Source: JAMWZF01 sp041628615
GTDB lineage: Bacteria > Pseudomonadota > Alphaproteobacteria > Rhodobacterales > Rhodobacteraceae
DNA: 15,902 nucleotides
Assembly (NCBI GenBank): GCA_041628615.1
Contig: JBFKOW010000075.1
Coordinates: forward strand, 1 to 15,902
Direction: 5' to 3'
Position numbers and translations under genes: made by a program. Below the pieces are notes generated by a model. It had not been told where the DNA came from. It did not search any database and saw nothing but the letters and a program-made list of their open reading frames with translations. Positions 1-6,415 of the stretch are shown here, one piece after another (positions within the stretch are counted from its first letter, which is position 1; every line of letters begins with the position of its first letter).

Positions 1-540
1 GCCCACTGCCAGCGGCACCATCCCGTCGGCCACCGCCGCCGCCGAGCCCGAGGACGACCCGCCCGGGGTATGCGCCGGGTTGTGCGGGTTGCGGGTCTTG
101 CCGGGGTGCAGAAAGGCCAGTTCGGTGGTCACCGTCTTGCCGAGGATGACCGCTCCCGCGGCCCTGAGCCGCTCGGCGACGAAGCTGTCCCGGAGCGGCA
201 CGTTGCCGGCGTCGAGGGCGCAGCCGTTGCCGGTGGGCATCCGGGTCACGTCGATGATGTCCTTCAGCCCGACCGGCAGCCCGTGCAGCGGACCGATCGG
301 CCGGCCGGTGACCCGGTGCGCGTCGAGCGCCCGCGCCTGCTGCCGCGCGTGGTCCGCGTCGAACCAGGCCCAGGCGCCGATCTCGGGCTCGCGGGCCTCG
401 ATCCGGGCGATGCAGGCTTCGGTGACCTCGAGGGCGGAGAGCGCCCCCGAGGCCAGCCGGTCCCGCAACCCGGTGATCGGCAGATGCGCCAGCGCGCCCG
501 CCGCCGCGTTCACCGCCCGCGGTTTCGGCTCAGCCGCCAT
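1..540 (-). CDS. Amidase signature family protein, N-terminal 180 residues (runs off the left edge)
   Basis: This is the N-terminal part of an amidase-signature (AS) hydrolase, a family that cleaves carboxylic amides to acid plus ammonia using a Ser-cisSer-Lys triad. The frame is open from the ATG at 540 to the window edge. The conserved lysine appears in LPVGLKDIIDV (Lys93), and the glycine/serine-rich signature in TPGGSSSGSAAAVA (about 158-171) carries the cis-serine. The nucleophilic serine normally lies some 24 residues further on, so it should fall just outside the window. The start codon lies inside the end of dctM (ATGGCGGCTGA, 11-bp overlap), which indicates translational coupling to the TRAP transporter. 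The substrate cannot be told from this fragment. Relatives include GatA-like, aryl and aliphatic amidases. GatA itself is unlikely because gatC and gatB are absent and the partner is a transporter. The family call is firm; the specificity is unknown. Confidence 0.9.
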   Translation of the reverse strand, partial: MAAEPKPRAVNAAAGALAHLPITGLRDRLASGALSALEVTEACIARIEAREPEIGAWAWFDADHARQQARALDAHRVTGRPIGPLHGLPVGLKDIIDVTRMPTGNGCALDAGNVPLRDSFVAERLRAAGAVILGKTVTTELAFLHPGKTRNPHNPAHTPGGSSSGSAAAVADGMVPLAVG

Positions 541-1951
541 AGAACAGCTCCGGCAGGTAGAACACGATCTGCGGGAACAGGTACATCAGCACCATCGACA
601 GGATCACGCAGAACAGGAACGGCATCACCCCCGAGAAGATCTGCGTGAGTTTCACCTCGGGTGGGGCGATCCCCTTAAGGTAGTAGGCCGACATCGCCAT
701 CGGTGGCGTCAGGAAGCTGGTCTGCAGGTTCAGCGCCACGAGGATGCCGAAGAACAGCGGGTCGATGCCGAAGAAGCCCAGCAGCGGCAGGAAGATCGGC
801 ACGAAGATGATGATGATCTCGGACCATTCCAGCGGCCAGCCCAGCAGGAAGATGATGAGCTGCGCGAGGATCAGGAACTGGATCGGCGTCAGGTTCAGCC
901 CCTGCACGAACTCGGAGATCACGTGCTCGCCGCCGAGGTAGGAGAACACCGCCGAGAAGGTGTAGGAGCCGACGAAGAGCCAGCACACCATCGCGGTGGT
1001 CCGCACCGTCAGGTAGACGCTTTCCCGCATCCGCTGCCAGGTCATCGCCCGGTAGACGAAGTCCAGCAGGATGCCGCCCAGCGCGCCGATCGAGGCCGCC
1101 TCGGTCGGGGTGGCGAGGCCGAACAGGATCGACCCGAGCACCGCGAGGATCAGGAAGGCCAGCGGCAGGAACGAGGTCAGGATCATCACCAGCAGCTTGC
1201 CCATCGGCACGTCCGGCACTTCGTCGTCGGTGGGCCGGGGGGCGACCGAGGGCTGCAGGATCGACCGGCCGATCACGTAGAGCAGGTAGAGGCCCACAAG
1301 GGTCAGGCCCGGCAGCAGCGCCCCGGCGTAGAGCCGCACGATCGACACTCCCGAGGCCGCCGCATAGACGATCAGCATGATCGACGGCGGGATCAGGATG
1401 CCGAGCGTGCCGCCGGCGCAGATGATGCCCGACGCGAAGGACGGGTTGTAGCGCGCCTTGAGCATCGCCGGCAGCGCCAGAAGGCCCATCAGCGTCACCA
1501 CCGCGCCGACGATGCCGGTGGCGGTGGCGAACAGCGCGCAGGTGATCAGCGCCGCCACGCCCATCGACCCGGGCACGTTCTTGGAGGCGATGTTGAGGGT
1601 GGTGAACAGCCGGTCGACGATGTTCGCGCGCTCCACGATGTAGCCCATGAACAGGAACAGCGGCACCGCGGTCAGGACCTCGTTCGACATCACCGTGTAG
1701 GTCTGGTTCACGAACAGGTCGAAGATCCGGTTGTTGAAGAACCCCTCGATCCAGGTGGACCACTGGTCCCAGGCGGTGGCGACGTCTTCCTCGAGCCGAT
1801 TGTAGTTGCGCCACATGCGCCCGGAGTCGAAGTAGGCGTAGTAGCCGAAGCCGATGCCCATCGCCATCAGCGTGAAGGCGATCGGGAACCCGAGAAAGAC
1901 GAAGACGATGAACAGCCCCAGCATCATCAGGGCGATTTGAGGATCGGTCAT
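530..1951 (-). CDS. dctM: TRAP transporter large permease subunit (DctM family)
   Basis: This is the large membrane subunit of a tripartite ATP-independent periplasmic (TRAP) transporter. It is the ion-coupled channel that takes solute from the binding protein. The 473-residue product is mostly hydrophobic helices and carries the family signature GGTLGILIPPS at about residues 180-190. It is longer than the roughly 425-residue DctM of the C4-dicarboxylate type. The extra sequence is a Trp/Asn-rich segment at about residues 43-90, after the first hydrophobic hairpin, as in the longer DctM subclass. An in-frame upstream extension exists, but the ATG at 1951 was chosen because it overlaps the dctQ stop by 4 bp (ATGA) and gives the usual hydrophobic N-terminus, MTDPQIALMML. 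The 3' end overlaps the amidase start by 11 bp. The family is certain; the transported solute is not. Confidence 0.95.
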   Translation of the reverse strand: MTDPQIALMMLGLFIVFVFLGFPIAFTLMAMGIGFGYYAYFDSGRMWRNYNRLEEDVATAWDQWSTWIEGFFNNRIFDLFVNQTYTVMSNEVLTAVPLFLFMGYIVERANIVDRLFTTLNIASKNVPGSMGVAALITCALFATATGIVGAVVTLMGLLALPAMLKARYNPSFASGIICAGGTLGILIPPSIMLIVYAAASGVSIVRLYAGALLPGLTLVGLYLLYVIGRSILQPSVAPRPTDDEVPDVPMGKLLVMILTSFLPLAFLILAVLGSILFGLATPTEAASIGALGGILLDFVYRAMTWQRMRESVYLTVRTTAMVCWLFVGSYTFSAVFSYLGGEHVISEFVQGLNLTPIQFLILAQLIIFLLGWPLEWSEIIIIFVPIFLPLLGFFGIDPLFFGILVALNLQTSFLTPPMAMSAYYLKGIAPPEVKLTQIFSGVMPFLFCVILSMVLMYLFPQIVFYLPELFYGG

Positions 1952-2532
1952 ATGTGGTTGTCCGTCTCTGCTTTGTCGGCCTCGCGCATCAGGATGTCCT
2001 CGGTTTCGAAGACATCCTCGTCGGCCTCGAGCCATTCGTTGGTGCGGATCGCGAGAATGCAGCGCGCGACCTGGGCGATCCCCTGGATGAACAGCAGGAG
2101 ACCGGCGGCGACGATCACGGTCTTGAACTGGTAGATCGGCACGCCGGCGGGGCTGTTGATCGACACCTCGCCGTATTGCCAGGACCGGGCGGCGTATTTC
2201 CAGCCGGCGAAGATCAGCGCGCTGACGCCGGGAAAGAAGAACAGGATATACAGGACAAGATCCACCTTGGCCTGGGTCTTCGGCTGCCAGAGGCGGTAGA
2301 GGAAATCCCCCCGCACGTGGCCGCCGCGGGACAGGGTATAGGCCCCGCCCATCATGAACAGCGTGCCGTACATGATGAACGACACGTCGAGCGCCCAGGC
2401 GGTCGGGCTGTTCAGGACGTAGCGCACGAAGACCTCGTAACCGGTGCCGACGGCCATCAGCACGATGAGCCAGGCGAACGCCTTGCCGATACTCGCAGAG
2501 AGGTTGTCCGCGAAGCGGATGAAACCGATCAT
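1948..2532 (-). CDS. dctQ: TRAP transporter small permease subunit (DctQ family)
   Basis: This is the small four-helix membrane subunit that pairs with DctM. Predicted helices lie at about residues 14-38, 48-66, 91-113 and 134-155, with the family-typical GHVRGDFLY between helices 2 and 3. The C-terminal tail is acidic and cytoplasmic-looking (EADEDVFETED). Two starts are possible. The GTG at 2547 has no recognisable ribosome binding site. The ATG at 2532 is preceded by TGGGGA about 7 nt upstream, so it was chosen; the product is 194 residues. The stop overlaps the dctM start by 4 bp, giving translational coupling. It lies 70 bp downstream of dctP, with a 22-bp perfect palindrome in the gap. 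Confidence 0.92.
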   Translation of the reverse strand: MIGFIRFADNLSASIGKAFAWLIVLMAVGTGYEVFVRYVLNSPTAWALDVSFIMYGTLFMMGGAYTLSRGGHVRGDFLYRLWQPKTQAKVDLVLYILFFFPGVSALIFAGWKYAARSWQYGEVSINSPAGVPIYQFKTVIVAAGLLLFIQGIAQVARCILAIRTNEWLEADEDVFETEDILMREADKAETDNHI

Positions 2533-2556
2533 GTCCGTATTCCCCACATGAGGTTT

Positions 2557-2578
2557 CCCGGCGCGGATCCGCGCCGGG
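2557..2578 (-). other. 22-bp perfect palindrome between dctP and dctQ (candidate mRNA hairpin)
   Basis: The left half CCCGGCGCGGA is followed directly by its exact reverse complement TCCGCGCCGGG. On the minus-strand transcript it would form a very stable hairpin with almost no loop beyond the central GATC. No T-run follows it on the transcribed strand (the next bases are AAACC), so it is not a classical intrinsic terminator. The position fits an intercistronic element that protects the dctP message or limits readthrough into dctQM, since binding proteins are needed in excess over permeases. It could also be a protein-binding palindrome. Confidence 0.55.
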
Positions 2579-2602
2579 GCTCGCTTTCGTCAGCCGAGGC
2601 CG

Positions 2603-3730
2603 TCAGAGCGACAGCTTGCCCGGGAAGTAGTGCTCGAAGGCGAGCGCGTAATCCGGCGCGTTCATCAGCTCGTAGTAGGCGACCTGCTCGACCCAGGCGC
2701 GCTGGCTGTCGAGGGTCTTCTTCATGAACGGATCGGCCTCGAGTTCGGGGATCAGCTCGTCCCAGGCCTTGATCTGCGCGTCGAGGATCTCCTTGGAGGT
2801 CCGGCGCACGGTCACGCCGCCTTCCTGCAGGGCCCGAAGGTCCGCGGAATACTGGCGCATCGCCTTGGCCGTGTTGGCCGTCGACGCCGCTTCCACCGCG
2901 TATTTCAGGATCGCCTGCAGGTCCGGGTCCAGATCCTCCACGAAGGTCCGCGAGAACAGGAACTCGAAGCTCTCGGAGGCCTGGTGGTACGACGACAGGT
3001 AGTAGTTCTTGGCCACGTCCTGCGCGCCGAACCGGCTGTCCGAGGTCGGGTTGTTGAACTCGAACGCGTCGATCACGCCGCGCTCCATCGCCGGGACGAT
3101 CTCGCCGCCCGGAAGCTGGGCGACGGACATGCCGAGCTTGGCCATCAGGTCGGCGGCAAGGCCGACGGTCCGGTACTTGAAGCCCTGCAGGTCGGCGACG
3201 GTGTTCACCTCGTTCTTGAACCAGCCGAAGGGCTGGGCGAACATCGGAAAGCCCATGTAGCCGATCACGTCGAGGCCCATGATGTCCTGGGTCAGCTCGC
3301 GGTAGAGTTCGGCGCCGCCGCCCTCGTAGAACCAGGCCAGCATCGTGGTGGCCGAGCCGCCGAACACCGGGCCGGTGCCGAACAGCGACGCGGCCTTGTT
3401 CTTGCCGTACCAGTACACCGGCACCGAATGGGCGGCGTCGATCACGCCGTCGTTCACCGCGTCCAGCACCTGGAACGCCGCGACGACCGCGCCGGCGGGC
3501 AGCACGTCGATGGTCAGGCGGCCGCCCGACATCTCTTCGACCCGGCGGGCGTAGTCCTTGGCGAATTCGTCCCAGATGTCGGACGCCGGCCAGGACGTCT
3601 GCATCTTCATGACGATCGGGGCCTGGGCCAGCACCGCCGGGGCGGCCAGCGTGCTGCCGGCGACGGCACCGCCGGCGACGGCGGTTCTTCTCAGGAACGA
3701 GCGGCGGTTGAGTGTTGTCTTGTCTGTCAC
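2603..3730 (-). CDS. dctP: TRAP transporter periplasmic substrate-binding protein (DctP family, Tat-exported)
   Basis: This is the extracytoplasmic solute receptor of the TRAP system. The 375-residue precursor begins with a twin-arginine signal (RRSFLR at residues 9-14) and a hydrophobic stretch ending near AVLAQA (about 32-37), so export is probably by Tat in folded form. The mature part shows the family fold markers: the GFKYRTVG segment, whose Arg187 is at the position of the conserved carboxylate-binding arginine, and LPGGEIVPAMERGVIDAFEF at about 206-225. The sequence style (WPASDIWDEFAKD near the mature N-terminus, LPAGAVV, later SYHQASESFEFL) resembles the 2-oxo acid/lactate-type receptors such as TakP more than the C4-dicarboxylate DctP. 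This is an inference from memory. The start is the GTG at 3730, preceded by the strong site GGGAGGA about 7 nt upstream. It is the first gene of the dctPQM-amidase unit. Confidence 0.93.
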   Translation of the reverse strand: MTDKTTLNRRSFLRRTAVAGGAVAGSTLAAPAVLAQAPIVMKMQTSWPASDIWDEFAKDYARRVEEMSGGRLTIDVLPAGAVVAAFQVLDAVNDGVIDAAHSVPVYWYGKNKAASLFGTGPVFGGSATTMLAWFYEGGGAELYRELTQDIMGLDVIGYMGFPMFAQPFGWFKNEVNTVADLQGFKYRTVGLAADLMAKLGMSVAQLPGGEIVPAMERGVIDAFEFNNPTSDSRFGAQDVAKNYYLSSYHQASESFEFLFSRTFVEDLDPDLQAILKYAVEAASTANTAKAMRQYSADLRALQEGGVTVRRTSKEILDAQIKAWDELIPELEADPFMKKTLDSQRAWVEQVAYYELMNAPDYALAFEHYFPGKLSL

Positions 3731-3869
3731 AGGTCTTCCTCCCTAGAGGCTCCTTGCGGAGCGAATGTGAGACAGCGCCTTCCGTCCTCCACGGCCGTCG
3801 CTGCCTGCCATGCCCGATGGTAGAGCATGGGCACGCGTTGTCACATAGCAGTTACCGGCCACCGGCCGC

Positions 3870-3894
3870 AATCGGTAAGAGCAATTTACCAATT
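3870..3894. promoter_or_regulatory. Imperfect 25-bp palindrome, candidate repressor operator upstream of dctP
   Basis: The arms AATCGGTAA (3870-3878) and TTACCAATT (3886-3894) match as inverted repeats at 8 of 9 positions around a 7-bp spacer (GAGCAAT). A further TTACC lies at 3852. The TTGGTAA/TTACCAA character is reminiscent of operators used by GntR-family (FadR-type) regulators, which often control TRAP operons. That link is inferred, and no regulator gene is in the window. It would overlap the possible dctP -35 element, which fits repression. Confidence 0.4.
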
Positions 3895-3922
3895 CGGGCC
3901 GATCCGGTCCGATTTCGGCCCG
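3895..3922. repeat. Inverted repeat adjoining the candidate operator
   Basis: Perfect 8-bp arms CGGGCCGA (3895-3902) and TCGGCCCG (3915-3922) are separated by 12 bp. They directly abut the operator-like palindrome. No T-run lies on either side, so a terminator is unlikely. In DNA this GC-rich, 8-bp arms can arise by chance. Confidence 0.3.
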
Positions 3923-4066
3923 TCCGGGCGGCCCTGCCGGCCGCCTGAGCCCGCGATCCGGGGTGACACGCCGAAGCGACACCGGCCCCCCGCTCGGTTC
4001 GGGTCCGCTTGATGCCTCCGCGCCGCCCATGCCATCAAGCGTCATCGCAACGGAGGCCCGGCGCCG

Positions 4067-4501
4067 ATGATCCTCGACATATTCAATGGCCCGAATCTCA
4101 ATCTCCTGGGCGAGCGGGAACCGGGCGTCTACGGCACCGGGACGCTCGCCGACGTGGAGGCCGAGGCCCGCGCCCTGTGCGCCGCCGCCGGGGCCGACCT
4201 GCGGATGCGGCAGACCAACCACGAGGGGCAGCTGATCGACTGGATCCAGCAGGCCCGTGCCGACAGCGCGGGAATCGTCATCAACCCCGGCGCCTTCACG
4301 CACACCTCGATCGCGATTCTCGACGCGCTGAACGCCTTTGCCGGGCCGGTGGTCGAGGTTCACGTCTCGGCGGTCCACAAGCGCGAGCCGTTCCGCCACC
4401 ATTCCTATGTCAGCCACCGGGCCGACGCGGTGATCGCCGGCTGCGGGGTGCGGGGATACGGACTCGCGGTGCGCTATCTTCTGGATCGCCTCGCGAGCTA
4501 G
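4067..4501 (+). CDS. aroQ: 3-dehydroquinate dehydratase, type II
   Basis: This enzyme dehydrates 3-dehydroquinate to 3-dehydroshikimate in the cytoplasm, in the shikimate pathway or in catabolic quinate use. The 144-residue length is normal for the dodecameric type II enzyme. All main motifs are present: NGPNLNLLGEREPGVYG with catalytic Tyr22 and lid Arg17, NHEG (51-54), NPGAFTHTS (73-81), EVHVSA with catalytic His99, REPFRHHSY (106-114), and a C-terminal GCGVRGYGLAVRYL. The usual EVH(I/L)SN reads EVHVSA, so the normally conserved asparagine is alanine at residue 102; it is not one of the catalytic residues. A GGAGG ribosome binding site lies 10 nt upstream. In many alphaproteobacteria aroQ precedes accB and accC. 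Here it stands alone, divergent from a TRAP operon and upstream of urease, so it could be a second copy or simply relocated. Confidence 0.95.
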   Translation: MILDIFNGPNLNLLGEREPGVYGTGTLADVEAEARALCAAAGADLRMRQTNHEGQLIDWIQQARADSAGIVINPGAFTHTSIAILDALNAFAGPVVEVHVSAVHKREPFRHHSYVSHRADAVIAGCGVRGYGLAVRYLLDRLAS

Positions 4502-4619
4502 TCGCCTATTTTTTGTGCAGACTCCCATCTTTTCGGCAGATTCGGGCGCCCCCGCTCTGGTCCCCTGCCCGGGTGCCGTGGTCAGGTGCGCGCCTGAGAC
4601 CCGCATCAGGGACCCGTGG
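4502..4619 (+). promoter_or_regulatory. Upstream region of the urease operon with candidate promoter and palindrome
   Basis: This 118-bp gap starts with an AT-rich patch (TATTTTTT at 4507-4514). A weak sigma-70-like pair can be drawn: TTGTGC (4513-4518), an 18-bp spacer, CAGATT (4537-4542). Nearer the gene, TCAGGTGCGCGCCTGA (4582-4597) is palindromic at 14 of 16 positions and could bind a regulator. I see no convincing sigma-54 (GG-N10-GC) promoter. No hairpin precedes the T-run, so it is a poor candidate for an aroQ terminator. Confidence 0.3.
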
Positions 4620-5465
4620 ATGACCATCGCCGCCGAGATCCGCACCGGGATGCCGCCCGCCCCCGCCGCCCAGAGGGCCGTGGGGCAGGTGCGGCTGCGC
4701 GCCCGCGGCGGGCCCGGCGGCGTCACCCGGCTGGCGGACCTGCGCCACGCCGGGTCGCTGCGCGTCGTGTTTCCGGGCGGCCGCCGCGCGCCGCTGCAGG
4801 CGGTGGTCGTCAACACCGCCGGCGGCATCACCGGCGGCGACCGGTTCGAGATCGCCGCCGAGGCGGCGGAGGGCGCGGCGCTGACCCTGACCACCCAGGC
4901 CTGCGAACGGGCCTACCGGGCGCTGGACGGGCAGGTCGGGCGGCTGACCACCCGGCTGACCGCCGGACCGGGCGCCCGGCTCGACTGGCTGCCGCAGGAA
5001 ACCATCCTGTTCGACCGCGCCGCGCTGGCCCGCAGGCTCGACGTGACGCTGGCCGCCGATGCCCGGTTCCTGATGGTGGAGCCGCTGGTCTTCGGCCGCC
5101 GCGCGATGGGCGAACGGGTGCGGGCGCTGCGGCTGTCGGACCGGGTGGCGATCCGGCGCGGCGGGCGGCCGCTGTGGCGCGACGGGATCGAGATCGACGG
5201 CGATGCCGAGGCCCTGCTCGACCGGCCGGCGGTGGCCGGCGGCGGGCGGGCGGTGGCGACGCTGCTCTACACCGCCCCCGATGCCGAGGCGCAGGCCGCC
5301 GCGTTGCGCCCGACCCTGCCCGACGGCGCGGCGATCAGCCTGCTGCCCGGCGACCTGCTCGCCCTGCGCGCCGTCGCCGCCGACGGTTTCGCCTTGCGGC
5401 GTTGCCTTTTGCCCGTGCTGGACCGGTTGACCGGGGGCGCGGTGCCGACTTGCTGGAGATTGTGA
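4620..5465 (+). CDS. ureD: Urease accessory protein UreD
   Basis: UreD is the scaffold chaperone that binds apo-urease with UreF and UreG and helps deliver nickel to the active site. Family landmarks are NTAGGITGGD (65-74), TTQACERAYR (91-100) and LDWLPQETILFDRA (121-134). The 281-residue length is normal. The frame is open upstream to a GTG at 4515, but that would overlap the AT-rich promoter-like patch. The ATG at 4620, with AGGGA 8 nt before it, is preferred. It is the first gene of the urease operon, and its stop lies 3 nt before the ureA ATG. Confidence 0.94.
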   Translation: MTIAAEIRTGMPPAPAAQRAVGQVRLRARGGPGGVTRLADLRHAGSLRVVFPGGRRAPLQAVVVNTAGGITGGDRFEIAAEAAEGAALTLTTQACERAYRALDGQVGRLTTRLTAGPGARLDWLPQETILFDRAALARRLDVTLAADARFLMVEPLVFGRRAMGERVRALRLSDRVAIRRGGRPLWRDGIEIDGDAEALLDRPAVAGGGRAVATLLYTAPDAEAQAAALRPTLPDGAAISLLPGDLLALRAVAADGFALRRCLLPVLDRLTGGAVPTCWRL

Positions 5466-5468
5466 CGG

Positions 5469-5771
5469 ATGAACCTGACCCCGCGCGAAAAGGACAAGCT
5501 GATGGTGGCGATGGCCGCCGAGGTGGCCCGCAGGCGGCTTGCCCGCGGCGTGAAGCTGAACCACCCGGAGGCCATCGCGCTGATCACCGACGCGGTGGTC
5601 GAGGGCGCCCGCGACGGCCGCTCGGTCGCCGACCTGATGGAGGCCGGGGCCCGCGTGGTGACCCGCGACCAGTGCATGGAGGGCATCGCCGAGATGATCC
5701 ACGAGGTGCAGGTCGAGGCCACCTTCCCGGACGGAACCAAGCTTGTCACCGTGCACGAACCGATCCGCTGA
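5469..5771 (+). CDS. ureA: Urease subunit gamma
   Basis: This is the smallest structural subunit of the three-subunit bacterial urease, assembling with UreB and UreC as (UreABC)3. The 100-residue length is canonical and the sequence matches the family end to end: MNLTPREKDKL at the N-terminus, RGVKLNHPEAIALI in the middle and EVQVEATFPDGTKLVTVHEP near the C-terminus. A ribosome binding site (GGAG) lies within the last codons of ureD, and the 3-nt gap suggests translational coupling. It contributes structure, not active-site residues. Confidence 0.98.
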   Translation: MNLTPREKDKLMVAMAAEVARRRLARGVKLNHPEAIALITDAVVEGARDGRSVADLMEAGARVVTRDQCMEGIAEMIHEVQVEATFPDGTKLVTVHEPIR

Positions 5772-5801
5772 GACGCTGACGCAAATGAAGGAATCCTGCC
5801 G

Positions 5802-6107
5802 ATGATCCCCGGAGAAGTGATCGCCGCCGAGGGCGAGATCGTGCTCAACGCCGGCGCCGAGGTCACCGTGCTGCGGGTCGCCAACACCGGCGACCGGCCG
5901 GTGCAGGTGGGCAGCCACTACCATTTCGCCGAGGCCAACCCGGCGCTCGATTTCGACCGCGACGCCGCCCGCGGCCTGCGGCTCGACATCGCGCCGGGCA
6001 CCGCGGTCCGCTTCGAGCCGGGGCAGGAACGCGAGGTCAACCTGATCCCGATCGGCGGCGCGCGGCGCATCTTCGGCTTCAACCAGAAGGTCATGGGGCC
6101 GCTGTGA
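5802..6107 (+). CDS. ureB: Urease subunit beta
   Basis: This is the 101-residue structural beta subunit. It is canonical throughout: MIPGEVI at the start, the GSHYHFAEANPALDFDR segment (about 38-54) and IGGARRIFGFNQKVMGPL at the C-terminus. The start is supported by AAGGAA (5788-5793), 8 nt before the ATG. It follows ureA by 30 bp. The next urease gene, ureC, is 494 bp away, an unusual break for genes whose products are needed in equal amounts. Confidence 0.98.
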   Translation: MIPGEVIAAEGEIVLNAGAEVTVLRVANTGDRPVQVGSHYHFAEANPALDFDRDAARGLRLDIAPGTAVRFEPGQEREVNLIPIGGARRIFGFNQKVMGPL

Positions 6108-6124
6108 CCCGGCCCGCGAAACCG

Positions 6125-6171
6125 GCCGGATGTGCAGGGTCGTACAGACCCAAGCCGCCGGATGTGCAGGG
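6125..6171. repeat. 15-bp direct repeat with intervening hairpin, downstream of ureB
   Basis: GCCGGATGTGCAGGG occurs at 6125-6139 and again at 6157-6171, a 32-bp offset. GGGTC (6137-6141) and GACCC (6147-6151) around GTACA form a 5-bp hairpin that partly uses the first copy. It sits at the left border of the low-GC island and could be the scar of a duplication or rearrangement. A role in mRNA 3'-end formation is also possible. Confidence 0.5.
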
Positions 6172-6328
6172 CGTGACCCCCGCCCGCCCCCCGTTTCAAA
6201 TCCGAGTGAGCCGTGGAATGAACGTTACTCTCGACCGCTCTACTTTCGCGAGCCGTCCCTCGACGGGTGTTCGAATGTTGTGCCTTCGGGCAAAGTCGGA
6301 GCTGGCGCCGCGAACCGGCAATCACCTC

Positions 6329-6415
6329 CTACCACCAGCCGCGCCATTGTCCGAATATTGCAACGATGAAGATCACGTAGGCGGAAGCCTGGATCCAAAA
6401 GGCGATGCTCGACAT
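6329..6415 (-). CDS. Putative 28-residue single-helix membrane microprotein, antisense in the ureB-ureC gap
   Basis: The product begins MSSIAFWIQ, continues as a strongly hydrophobic stretch (ASAYVIFIVAIFG, with the core at about residues 4-22) and ends QWRGWW. This is the pattern of a single transmembrane helix with an aromatic, basic C-terminal anchor. The ATG at 6415 is preceded by AGAGGAAGG with 6 nt between AGGAAGG and the start, a near-ideal ribosome binding site and better than several in this window. It lies antisense to the transcript joining ureB and ureC. I do not recognise the family. Small single-helix proteins of this size often attach to larger membrane complexes, but no partner is evident. 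Chance hydrophobic ORFs of this length are common, so the case rests on the ribosome binding site and helix together. Confidence 0.45.
   Translation of the reverse strand: MSSIAFWIQASAYVIFIVAIFGQWRGWW

Larger units (their letters stand above)
3731..4066. promoter_or_regulatory. Divergent intergenic control region between dctP and aroQ
   Basis: There is no convincing gene in these 336 bp. The stretch at 3840-3895 is noticeably more AT-rich than its surroundings and holds three TTACC/GGTAA half-sites (3852-3856, 3874-3878, 3886-3890). A possible minus-strand promoter is TTGCGG (complement of 3866-3871), an 18-bp spacer, then TATGTG (complement of 3842-3847). It matches the consensus weakly. 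The candidate operator at 3870-3894 would overlap that -35 element. On the aroQ side a GGAGG ribosome binding site lies at 4052-4056, 10 nt before the ATG. No clear plus-strand promoter was seen. Confidence 0.45.

Noticed and set aside
80..2134. Very long plus-strand open frame (684 codons) across the TRAP genes
   Set aside because: Its translation is rich in Gln, Asp, Arg and His with no domain, and it is antisense to the well-supported dctM and amidase. It is a GC-rich shadow frame.
4507..4514. TATTTTTT after aroQ as an intrinsic terminator
   Set aside because: No stable stem lies directly before the T-run; the nearby TCGCC copies are direct, not inverted. It more likely belongs to the ureD upstream region.
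4561..4620. Sigma-54 promoter or classical NtrC sites before ureD
   Set aside because: No GG-N10-GC element with an acceptable TGGCAC/TTGC match and no TGCACC-N-GGTGCA palindrome could be found, so nitrogen control by that route is not supported here.
3743..4894. Minus-strand open frame covering the dctP upstream region and aroQ
   Set aside because: The translation is Arg/Pro/Gly-rich and patternless, and it would cover a certain aroQ gene and the divergent control region.
6269..6276. GTTCGAAT, resembling a tRNA T-loop
   Set aside because: The flanking bases do not pair into a T-stem, and no acceptor, D or anticodon arm can be drawn around it.
5918..6325. Minus-strand 135-codon frame across ureB and the island
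   Set aside because: It is mostly antisense to ureB with basic, low-complexity translation and no homology-like motif.
6319..6331. Minus-strand AGGAGGTGAT, an almost complete anti-Shine-Dalgarno complement just after the microprotein stop
   Set aside because: No start codon lies at a proper distance. The nearest GTG and TTG overlap or crowd the motif, and the frames beyond have no protein-like pattern.
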